Below, piece after piece: positions 1 to 5,798 of a DNA stretch of 14,152 nucleotides. The DNA is from an uncultured bacterium (GTDB taxonomy: Bacteria; Pseudomonadota; Gammaproteobacteria; Burkholderiales; Burkholderiaceae_E), in assembly GCA_903864485.1 (NCBI GenBank), contig CAIPGD010000546.1, positions 1 through 14,152 of the forward strand. Direction: 5' to 3'. The position numbers were made by a program, and so were the translations under genes. The notes below the pieces were generated by a model. It ran no database searches and was not told the origin of the DNA. It worked only from the letters and a program-made list of their open reading frames with translations. Within the stretch, counting starts at the first letter, position 1. The number at the start of each line of letters is the position of its first letter.

Positions 1-405
1 ATTACCGACATCCGGATCGATCGGGTTTTTATCGGTTCTTGTACGAATTCCAGAATCGAGGATTTGCGAGCGGCTGCATGGGTCGCGCGGGGTCGTCGCA
101 AAGCTGATTCCGTTCGGCAGGTCCTGGTGGTTCCGGGTTCTGGCTTGGTGAAGGCACAGGCCGAAGCCGAAGGGCTGGATCAGATTTTTCGAGATGCGGG
201 CTTTGAGTGGCGTGAACCGGGTTGCTCGATGTGCCTCGCGATGAACGATGACCGGCTCGAGGCGGGGGAGCGGTGCGCCAGTACGAGTAACCGTAATTTC
301 GAGGGGCGCCAGGGAACCGGGGGCCGCACCCATCTCGTGAGCCCAGCGATGGCGGCCGCGGCGGGCATTGCCGGGCATTTCGTCGACGTGCGCCAACTCG
401 CCTGA
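1..405 (+). CDS. leuC: 3-isopropylmalate dehydratase large subunit, C-terminal part (5' end outside window)
   Basis: LeuC, with LeuD, isomerises 2-isopropylmalate to 3-isopropylmalate in cytoplasmic leucine synthesis; it carries a [4Fe-4S] cluster of the aconitase type. The window opens inside the gene in frame 1. The cluster-binding signatures are visible: GSCTN, with its cysteine at bases 40-42, and GCSMC, with cysteines at 223-225 and 232-234. These match the three conserved iron ligands of the family. The downstream SNRNFEGRQG and the HLVSPAMAAAAA-like tail are also typical of the LeuC C-terminus. About 134 residues are present, so roughly the last 30% of a protein that is usually near 470 residues. 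The stop TGA lies 28 bases before leuD. Some Burkholderia carry a small entericidin-type gene in this gap; none fits here. Identification is firm; only the missing N-terminal part cannot be judged. Confidence 0.96.
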   Translation: MTDIRIDRVFIGSCTNSRIEDLRAAAWVARGRRKADSVRQVLVVPGSGLVKAQAEAEGLDQIFRDAGFEWREPGCSMCLAMNDDRLEAGERCASTSNRNFEGRQGTGGRTHLVSPAMAAAAGIAGHFVDVRQLA

Positions 406-433
406 ATCAAAGGCCAGGAACAGGACCTAGACC

Positions 434-1093
434 ATGGATCAATTTACCGTGCATCGCGGCTTGGTAGCCCCACTGGATCGTGCCAATGTTGACACCGATG
501 CCATTATTCCGAAGCAGTTCTTAAAGTCGATCCACCGCACGGGTTTCGGCGTTAATTTGTTTGACGGTTGGCGGTATCTCGACAAAGGCGAGCCCGGACA
601 GGACTGCAGCCGGCGTCCGCTCAATCCGCAGTTTGTGCTCAATGAATCGCGTTACCGGGGCGCCAGTATTTTGTTGGCGCGCCGCAACTTTGGTTGTGGG
701 TCGAGCCGCGAGCATGCCCCCTGGGCATTGCAGGACTATGGATTTCGCGCGGTGATCGCGCCCAGCTTTGCCGACATTTTTTTTAATAATTGTTTCAAGA
801 ATGGGCTGTTGCCGATCGTCCTGCCGGACTCAGCGCTTGACCGCTTGTTCGCCGATGCAGCCGTGTTTCCCGGCTTTGAGTTGGTGATCGATTTGGGTGA
901 GCAACGGGTGGTCTCCCCCGATGGGTCCATCGCCTTCTCGTTTGAGGTGGACTCGCACAGGCGCTGGTGTCTGATGAACGGCTTTGACGATATCGGTCTG
1001 ACCTTGCGGCATGCGGACCTGATTCGGGAGTTCGAGGCGCGCCGCCTTGCCGAACAGCCTTGGCTAGGTCGCACACTAGGTCCTTCGAATTAA
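434..1093 (+). CDS. leuD: 3-isopropylmalate dehydratase small subunit
   Basis: Small subunit of isopropylmalate isomerase, the partner of the upstream leuC product. The protein has 219 residues, a normal length for proteobacterial LeuD (about 200-216). Recognisable segments are NVDTDAIIPKQFLK near residues 18-31, the substrate-loop motif NFGCGSSREHAPWAL near 89-103, and APSFADIFFNNCFKNGLLPI shortly after. The C-terminus NGFDDIGLTLRHADLI is also characteristic. The ATG start is supported by CAGGA at 421-425, eight bases upstream, and by the alignment of the N-terminus with other LeuD proteins. It follows leuC by 28 bases and precedes leuB by 16, so the three genes very likely share a transcript. 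Nothing looks broken. Confidence 0.97.
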   Translation: MDQFTVHRGLVAPLDRANVDTDAIIPKQFLKSIHRTGFGVNLFDGWRYLDKGEPGQDCSRRPLNPQFVLNESRYRGASILLARRNFGCGSSREHAPWALQDYGFRAVIAPSFADIFFNNCFKNGLLPIVLPDSALDRLFADAAVFPGFELVIDLGEQRVVSPDGSIAFSFEVDSHRRWCLMNGFDDIGLTLRHADLIREFEARRLAEQPWLGRTLGPSN

Positions 1094-1099
1094 AACGAT

Positions 1100-1103
1100 A
1101 GGG
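1100..1103 (+). promoter_or_regulatory. Ribosome binding site deciding the leuB start
   Basis: AGGG lies six bases before the ATG at 1110. It would be only three bases from the in-frame TTG at 1107, so the ATG is the better start. Confidence 0.6.
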
Positions 1104-1109
1104 AAATTG

Positions 1110-2180
1110 ATGAAGATTGCGGTGCTTGCCGGCGACGGCATTGGGTCCGAGATCACAGCGCAGGCGCTGCGGGTTCTCGACGTGTTGGTTCGCGACGGAT
1201 TACATGCCGAGATCGAGCATGGTCTGGTTGGGGGTGCCGCCGTAGATGCCGCCGGTGATCCGCTGCCGGAGGCGACCGAGCGGTTGTGCGCTGGTGCTGA
1301 CGCGATTCTTTTTGGGGCAGTCGGTGGCCCACAATATGACGGTCTACCTCGCGCTCAGCGCCCCGAGCAAGGGTTGCTGCGATTGCGCAAGCGGTTCGAT
1401 CTGTTTGCCAATCTGCGTCCGGCGCTGGTCTACGACGAGTTGGCCCATGCGAGTCCACTCAAGCATGAACTCGTCCTTGGACTGGACCTGCTGATCGTTC
1501 GGGAACTGACCAGCGATATTTATTTTGGCCAGCCCCGCGGTATCCGGATCAACGAGGCCGGCGAGCGCGAGGGTTTCGACACGATGCGCTATACCGAAGG
1601 CGAGATCCGGCGGATTGCGCATTCGGCGTTTCAGGCGGCGCGAAAGCGCTCGGCGCGCGTGACCTCGATTGATAAGAGCAACGTGCTTGAGACCACCCAG
1701 CTTTGGAAGGACGTCGTGACCGAGGTGGGTCGTGAGTATCCCGATGTCACCCTGGTGCATATGCTCGTCGACAATGCCGCGATGCAACTGGTGCGTAATC
1801 CCCGACAGTTCGACGTCATTCTGGCCGGAAACATGTTTGGCGACATCCTGTCGGATGAGGCCTCGATGCTGACCGGCTCGATTGGTTTGCTGCCCAGTGC
1901 TTCGCTCAATGCAGAGGGCTTTGGCATGTACGAACCGATTCATGGTTCGGCCCCTGATATTGCCGGTCAGGATTTGGCGAATCCGCTTGCGACGATTCTT
2001 TCCTTGGCCATGATGTTGCGTTACTCGCTCGACCAGGAAGCGGCCGCAATACGGGTCGAACAGGCCGTGCGTTTGGTACTGGCACGCGGCTTCAGAACGG
2101 GCGACATCGCGCAGGCGGGTGAGTCCACTGTTGGTTGTCGGGCGATGGGTGACGCAGTCGTTGCCGCATTAGGAGACTGA
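1110..2180 (+). CDS. leuB: 3-isopropylmalate dehydrogenase
   Basis: NAD-dependent oxidative decarboxylation of 3-isopropylmalate, the third leucine-specific step, in the cytoplasm. The 356-residue protein starts MKIAVLAGDGIG. Family landmarks are ANLRP near residue 100, RELTSDIYFG with catalytic Tyr138, DKSNVLE with catalytic Lys189, and metal-binding aspartates at Asp221, Asp245 and Asp249 in VDNA and FGDILSDEASML. EPIHGSAPDIAG near the C-terminus forms part of the NAD site. One oddity is the segment HMLVDNA, where most relatives read HMYVDNA; the Tyr to Leu change (residue 219) sits two positions before the metal ligand. The stop is two bases before the asd start codon, and the asd ribosome site lies inside the leuB end, so the two genes are tightly coupled. 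The ATG is preferred to the TTG one codon upstream. Confidence 0.96.
   Translation: MKIAVLAGDGIGSEITAQALRVLDVLVRDGLHAEIEHGLVGGAAVDAAGDPLPEATERLCAGADAILFGAVGGPQYDGLPRAQRPEQGLLRLRKRFDLFANLRPALVYDELAHASPLKHELVLGLDLLIVRELTSDIYFGQPRGIRINEAGEREGFDTMRYTEGEIRRIAHSAFQAARKRSARVTSIDKSNVLETTQLWKDVVTEVGREYPDVTLVHMLVDNAAMQLVRNPRQFDVILAGNMFGDILSDEASMLTGSIGLLPSASLNAEGFGMYEPIHGSAPDIAGQDLANPLATILSLAMMLRYSLDQEAAAIRVEQAVRLVLARGFRTGDIAQAGESTVGCRAMGDAVVAALGD
2171..2175 (+). promoter_or_regulatory. Ribosome binding site for asd inside the leuB 3' end
   Basis: AGGAG, seven bases before the GTG at 2183. It supports the GTG start and lies within the last codons of leuB, consistent with coupled translation. Confidence 0.7.
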
Positions 2181-2182
2181 GC

Positions 2183-3316
2183 GTGCTACGTGTTGGAATG
2201 GTGGGATGGCGTGGAATGGTTGGGTCGGTCCTGCTCGACCGGATGCAGTCCGAGGGGGACTTCGCACACATCGAACCCACCTTCTTCAGCACCTCCAATG
2301 CGGGGGGCGACGCACCCGCACTGGGTCAGGCAGGCGGCGAATCGAAGCTCATGGATGCCACCGACCTGACCGCGCTGGGTCGAATGGATGTGGTTCTGAC
2401 CTGCCAGGGCGGGGACTGGACACAGGCGATTTATCCGCAGTTACGCGCGGCTGGCTGGCAAGGCATCTGGATTGATGCGGCCTCTACTTTGCGTATGCGC
2501 GACCACGCACTGATCGTGTTGGATCCCGTTAACCGGGAGGTCATTGACGCCGGACTCAAAGCGGGTGTTCGCGATTTCATTGGCGGTAACTGCACCGTCT
2601 CTTTGATGATGATGGCGATGGGCGGATTGCTGCGTGCAGGGCAAGTTGAGTGGATCAGCGCCATGACCTATCAGGCCGCATCGGGTGCGGGCGCTCAGAA
2701 CATGCGCGAGTTGCTTCAGCAGATGGGCGTATTGCACGGGTCTGTAGCCGCTGAGTTAGCGGATCCGTCGTCGGCAATTCTTGAGATCGACCGCAAGGTG
2801 ACGGCGGCCATCCGCGGCACCGAACTGCCAACCCAACACTTCCGCGGCGTCCCTCTGGCCGGGTCATTGATTCCCTGGATCGATGTTCCGGTTGATCATG
2901 GCCAATCCAAGGAGGAGTGGAAGGGCGGGGCAGAGCTCAACAAGATCCTTGGTGGCCCGGCGTTTCGAAGCTCCGGGAGCATCCCGGTCGATGGACTCTG
3001 TGTGCGGGTCGGAGCAATGCGCTGTCATTCGCAGGGGCTGACGATCAAGCTGCGTGAGGCCATTCCGATCGATGAGGTGAGTGGACTGTTGGCGGACGGC
3101 AACGACTGGGTCAAGGTTGTCCCCAACGAGCGCGAGCATTCAGAGCGCGAGCTGACGCCGGCTGCGGTGACGGGTTCACTCCAGGTCCCGATCGGACGTC
3201 TGCATTCGCTCGCGATGGGGCCTGAATATGTCGGTGCATTCACCTGCGGTGATCAGTTGCTGTGGGGCGCGGCCGAGCCGCTGCGCCGGATGCTTCGAAT
3301 CCTCGTTGAGCGTTGA
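2183..3316 (+). CDS. asd: Aspartate-semialdehyde dehydrogenase
   Basis: Reduces aspartyl phosphate to aspartate semialdehyde with NADPH, the branch point to lysine, diaminopimelate, threonine, isoleucine and methionine. The 377-residue protein is of the Gram-negative (E. coli-like) Asd type. It begins with VGMVGWRGMVGSVL, a nucleotide-binding loop, and has the catalytic nucleophile Cys137 in GGNCTVSLMMMAMGG. The conserved TYQAASGAGAQNMRELL follows, and VGAMRCHSQ holds the acid/base histidine at about residue 282. The start is GTG, chosen because it has AGGAG seven bases upstream and gives the usual N-terminus. It follows leuB by two bases. After its TGA there is a 56-base gap with a palindrome before the FimV-like gene, so this may be where the leu-asd transcript ends or a new one begins. 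Confidence 0.96.
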   Translation: MLRVGMVGWRGMVGSVLLDRMQSEGDFAHIEPTFFSTSNAGGDAPALGQAGGESKLMDATDLTALGRMDVVLTCQGGDWTQAIYPQLRAAGWQGIWIDAASTLRMRDHALIVLDPVNREVIDAGLKAGVRDFIGGNCTVSLMMMAMGGLLRAGQVEWISAMTYQAASGAGAQNMRELLQQMGVLHGSVAAELADPSSAILEIDRKVTAAIRGTELPTQHFRGVPLAGSLIPWIDVPVDHGQSKEEWKGGAELNKILGGPAFRSSGSIPVDGLCVRVGAMRCHSQGLTIKLREAIPIDEVSGLLADGNDWVKVVPNEREHSERELTPAAVTGSLQVPIGRLHSLAMGPEYVGAFTCGDQLLWGAAEPLRRMLRILVER

Positions 3317-3337
3317 ATTTTTCGGGTTGTTTGTAAC

Positions 3338-3353
3338 CGGTCCGGCCGGACCG
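3338..3353 (+). promoter_or_regulatory. Perfect 16-bp GC palindrome between asd and fimV (possible operator or hairpin)
   Basis: CGGTCCGGCCGGACCG is identical to its reverse complement. No T-run follows, so it is not a convincing intrinsic terminator. It sits 3-18 bases upstream of a possible extended -10 element, where a repressor or activator site could lie. A role is inferred only. Confidence 0.45.
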
Positions 3354-3356
3354 TGG

Positions 3357-3365
3357 TGCTAGCCT
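3357..3365 (+). promoter_or_regulatory. Possible extended -10 promoter of the fimV-like gene
   Basis: TGCTAGCCT matches the extended -10 pattern TGn plus TAnnnT. No -35 hexamer lies at a 16-18 base spacing; TTGTAA at 3331-3336 is 23 bases away. Seven bases downstream is the ATG at 3373, so a transcript from here would be nearly leaderless. The match is short and could be chance. Confidence 0.25.
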
Positions 3366-3372
3366 TGTGGGC

Positions 3373-4290
3373 ATGAAATTCATTTTTGCAATCTTGCTTG
3401 CGGCGATGCTGAGCAGGGCCGTGGCACAGGCGCCCGAAGGCACTTATCGGGTGCGTCCCGGTGAATCCCTGGCGGCGATTGCGAATGCGCTGGTTTTGCA
3501 GGAGACCGTGGCCGGTGCCGAGAAGCCGAGTGTTGCGCAGCGGATGGTCGCTATTTATCGGGCCAATCCAAAGGCATTCTCGGGGTCAATGAATCAGCTA
3601 CTTGACGGGTCGGAGTTGCGGCTGCCCAGTGCTGCGGAGATTGCCGCTGTCAATCTGGCATTGGCCCGCCTCGAGCTCGCTGATCAAACCGCGGAATACT
3701 TGGCCTCAAAGCCGCGTTCGGCTGATTCGAGTTCTAACGACACGACTCAGGTCGCTCAAGCGTCCGAAGAACAAGTCATTGCCGGACTTCAAAAGGCCCT
3801 GCGACGCAAAGAGCGTGAGTTGGCCGCTCTCCGGATCGAGTTAGAGGCGCAGCGTGAGCCATTGCCGGCGCCGAACGCTGGATCTCTCGCGGTTGCTCCC
3901 GCCAGCGGCACCGATAAGGCCAAGGCCGAGGCCAGGGCTGAGGCCAAGATCGAAGTCGAGGGAAAGCTGGGCGGAGGGGCCAGCGCGAGCGCTGCGCCGA
4001 CCACAGCGGGGCAGGTTGCGCGGGGCGTCTTTTCGCCAGCTGGGCTTGCCGTCGCTGGTACGGTCGCGTTGTTGGGTGGATTTGGCTTGCTTTGGACCCT
4101 GCGAGGACGCGGCCAGGCTGTTCGCCGCTCAGCGGAATTCACCGATGTGACCGATGTGACCGATGTGACCCATGTCCGGGCAGCCTCAAATTCGGTTGTC
4201 GAGGCCGAGGTGCTGCAGCGGATGCCCGATTTGTCGGGTTTTAGCGGTTTGGGTTCGGCGACGCCGCGGGTGCGTGATCCGAGCGCATGA
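3373..4290 (+). CDS. fimV: Short FimV-like LysM membrane protein
   Basis: A FimV/HubP-family protein, a group of polar inner-membrane scaffolds with a periplasmic peptidoglycan-binding LysM domain, linked in other species to type IV pili and polar organisation. From the ATG at 3373 it has 305 residues: a signal peptide (about 1-20, MKFIFAILLA to AVAQA), a FimV-type LysM region (about 24-87, starting YRVRPGESLAAIANAL, with NPKAF and a final LLDGSELRLPSAAE), a probable coiled coil (132-162), an Ala-rich linker, one membrane helix (about 220-243) and a cytoplasmic tail of some 60 residues. Classical FimV proteins have several hundred cytoplasmic residues ending in a TPR-containing domain; that part is absent. 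The tail contains a TDV repeat. Position between asd and truA matches fimV of Pseudomonas. ATG is preferred to the GTG at 3367 because it gives a normal signal peptide, although no clear ribosome site precedes it. Confidence 0.8.
   Translation: MKFIFAILLAAMLSRAVAQAPEGTYRVRPGESLAAIANALVLQETVAGAEKPSVAQRMVAIYRANPKAFSGSMNQLLDGSELRLPSAAEIAAVNLALARLELADQTAEYLASKPRSADSSSNDTTQVAQASEEQVIAGLQKALRRKERELAALRIELEAQREPLPAPNAGSLAVAPASGTDKAKAEARAEAKIEVEGKLGGGASASAAPTTAGQVARGVFSPAGLAVAGTVALLGGFGLLWTLRGRGQAVRRSAEFTDVTDVTDVTHVRAASNSVVEAEVLQRMPDLSGFSGLGSATPRVRDPSA
4141..4176 (+). repeat. 9-bp in-frame tandem repeat in fimV
   Basis: Three exact copies of ACCGATGTG followed by a fourth, diverged copy (ACCCATGTC). 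They encode Thr-Asp-Val three times then Thr-His-Val at residues 257-268, just inside the membrane helix. Being a multiple of three, copy-number change would not shift the frame. Confidence 0.9.
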
Positions 4291-5069
4291 AAATCGCACT
4301 CGGCCTTGCCTATGACGGTTCGCCCTACCAGGGCTGGCAAACGCAGCCCGGTGGTGGCGCGGTACAAGATTTTCTTCAGTCCGCGTTGGCTGAGGTTTCA
4401 GGTCACCCGGTGGCGACCATTTGTGCGGGTCGAACCGATGCTGGCGTCCATGCGACCGCCCAGGTCGTGCATTTTGAGACGACGGTCGATCGCCCGCTGA
4501 CGGCCTGGGTGCGGGGGGCGAACGCGCATTTGCCCGGTGAAATTGCGGTGCAATGGGCGCGCGTTGTCGAGCCGCATTTCCATGCCCGCTACTCGGCTCG
4601 GGCGCGCAGTTATCGCTATCTGATTCTGCGCTCGCCGGTTCGTCAGCCCTTGTGGCGTTCGCAGGCGGCCTGGGTCTTTCGGCCTCTCGACCTTGAGTTG
4701 ATGCGATCTGCGGCTGCGCGTCTGGTCGGAGAGCATGATTTTTCTGCGTTTCGGGCAGCGGCTTGTCAGGCTGCGACACCGGTGCGCCAGGTCTATGACT
4801 TAACGATCGCTGAGCGAGATGCCTTTCTCGCCATCTCGATTCGGGCGAATGCGTTCCTGCACCACATGGTCCGTAACCTTGTCGGTGCACTGGTCGAGGT
4901 TGGTTTGGGGCGTCGATCTCCCGCCTGGATCGATGAGTTGCTGAGCCTTCGCGATCGGCGTCTTTCGGCTCGAACCTTCCCCGCTTGTGGTTTGACCTTG
5001 GTCGGGGTTGACTATGCGCCGGAATATGATTTGCCACGACCTGGCGCGACCGCCCTGGGTCCTTGGTAG
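4287..5069 (+). CDS. truA: tRNA pseudouridine(38-40) synthase
   Basis: Converts uridines 38, 39 and 40 in the anticodon arm of many tRNAs to pseudouridine. The protein has 260 residues, close to the usual size. Near the N-terminus are LAYDGSPYQGWQ and the catalytic motif AGRTDAGVHA with the nucleophile Asp51. Further conserved segments are FHARYSARARSYRYLI and the GEHDFSAFRAA stretch. The C-terminal NAFLHHMVRNLVGALVEVG is a TruA signature. The ATG overlaps the TGA of the upstream fimV-like gene (ATGA), so its translation probably depends on ribosomes finishing fimV; no good separate ribosome site is seen. The gene ends 13 bases before the chosen trpF start. Its residence between fimV and trpF is conserved in several proteobacterial groups. 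Confidence 0.97.
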   Translation: MKIALGLAYDGSPYQGWQTQPGGGAVQDFLQSALAEVSGHPVATICAGRTDAGVHATAQVVHFETTVDRPLTAWVRGANAHLPGEIAVQWARVVEPHFHARYSARARSYRYLILRSPVRQPLWRSQAAWVFRPLDLELMRSAAARLVGEHDFSAFRAAACQAATPVRQVYDLTIAERDAFLAISIRANAFLHHMVRNLVGALVEVGLGRRSPAWIDELLSLRDRRLSARTFPACGLTLVGVDYAPEYDLPRPGATALGPW

Positions 5070-5072
5070 CTT

Positions 5073-5076
5073 GGAG
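5073..5076 (+). promoter_or_regulatory. Ribosome binding site deciding the trpF start
   Basis: GGAG lies six bases before the GTG at 5083 and three before the GTG at 5080, so 5083 is preferred. Confidence 0.55.
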
Positions 5077-5082
5077 AATGTG

Positions 5083-5784
5083 GTGCGCACGCGTGTGAAG
5101 TTTTGTGGATTGGTCGAATCAGCCGATCTTGACTGCGCAGTTCGTCTGGGCGTCGATGCGATCGGTTTTGTGTTGTGGCCTCGCAGTCCGCGGGCGCTGA
5201 CTGTTGAACAGGCGGCTGCGTTACGGCGTCGGCTGCCCAGTTGGGTGCTGGCGGTGGGTCTGGTGGTGAATGCCAGGCCCGTTGAGATCGCTGATGCGGT
5301 GAGTGGCATCGGCCTTGACGTCGTTCAATTTCATGGCGATGAAACACCCCAAGAATGTGGCCTGTCGCCAATTGCCTGGTGGCGGGCAGTTCGCATGCGC
5401 TCTGCGAATGATTTGGCTCAGGCCCTCGGTCATTACCCGCAGGCAGAGGCACTCGTTCTGGATGCCTTTTCCGATGCCTATGGTGGGAGCGGCCACTCGT
5501 TCGATTGGAACTGGGTTAGGGGCGATCCAGAGTCGGCAGCCAAAGGTTCCGGGCCTGCGCGGATTCTTTCTGGCGGTTTGCATGGGGGGAATGTGCGCGA
5601 GGCAATTGACAAGGTGCGCCCGGATTGGGTCGACGTATCCAGTGGAATTGAGGTCGAGGGCGCTCCGCGCCGGAAATCAGAGTCGCGAATGCAGGACTTT
5701 ATGTCCCAGGTGCGTGCTGCAGATTGTGCGGCAGATTGCGCGGTACCCTTGGGGTCGCAGCAAATTGCTTTAAGTGACGATTGA
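5083..5784 (+). CDS. trpF: Phosphoribosylanthranilate isomerase
   Basis: Catalyses the Amadori rearrangement of phosphoribosylanthranilate to CdRP in tryptophan synthesis; a (beta-alpha)8 barrel enzyme. From the GTG at 5083 the protein has 233 residues. It opens RTRVKFCGL, with the catalytic base Cys8, followed by GFVLWPRSPR, VGLVVN, VQFHGDE, the catalytic acid Asp127 in LVLDAFSD, the phosphate-binding ILSGGLHGGNV and VDVSSGIE. Upstream in-frame ATG codons from 5008 lie inside truA and add residues that the family lacks. The enzyme proper ends near residue 208; the last 25 residues include a small duplication (ADCAADCA) and look like a non-conserved tail. trpC and trpD are not nearby, so the pathway genes are split, as is common in betaproteobacteria. 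Confidence 0.95.
   Translation: MRTRVKFCGLVESADLDCAVRLGVDAIGFVLWPRSPRALTVEQAAALRRRLPSWVLAVGLVVNARPVEIADAVSGIGLDVVQFHGDETPQECGLSPIAWWRAVRMRSANDLAQALGHYPQAEALVLDAFSDAYGGSGHSFDWNWVRGDPESAAKGSGPARILSGGLHGGNVREAIDKVRPDWVDVSSGIEVEGAPRRKSESRMQDFMSQVRAADCAADCAVPLGSQQIALSDD
5719..5742 (+). repeat. 12-bp tandem duplication in the trpF 3' end
   Basis: Two adjacent 12-bp units, GCAGATTGTGCG and GCAGATTGCGCG, differing at one base. They give the peptide ADCAADCA in the tail beyond the conserved barrel. Confidence 0.75.
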
Positions 5785-5798
5785 TGTGTGAACTATGA
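5784..5798 (+). other. Four-codon minicistron bridging trpF and trpB
   Basis: ATG TGT GAA CTA TGA. Its ATG overlaps the last base of the trpF stop (TGATG), and its TGA overlaps the trpB start codon (ATGA at 5795-5798). The trpB start has no recognisable Shine-Dalgarno sequence, so stop-restart through this mini-ORF could carry ribosomes across the gap. The layout is seen directly; translation of it is inference. Confidence 0.3.

Noticed and set aside
406..433. Small entericidin-like gene between leuC and leuD, as in some Burkholderia
   Set aside because: The gap is only 28 bases and contains no such frame.
3338..3353. Palindrome as an intrinsic terminator for asd
   Set aside because: The stem is GC-rich but lacks the following T-run on either strand, so a terminator call is not supported.
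3367..3372. GTG at 3367 as the fimV start
   Set aside because: Adds only Met-Gly before the signal peptide and has no better ribosome site; ATG at 3373 gives a normal signal peptide.
4186..5037. Minus-strand open frame of 283 codons opposite truA
   Set aside because: Arg/Pro/His-rich translation without family features; truA is complete and well conserved on the other strand.
5008..5082. Longer trpF start at the ATG at 5008
   Set aside because: Would overlap truA by 62 bases and add 25 residues absent from TrpF. GTG at 5083 has a ribosome site and gives the standard N-terminus.
5078..5098. Short ATG frame at 5078 (MWCARV) overlapping the trpF start
   Set aside because: Its ribosome site would be one base away and it leads out of the trpF frame; no sign of use.
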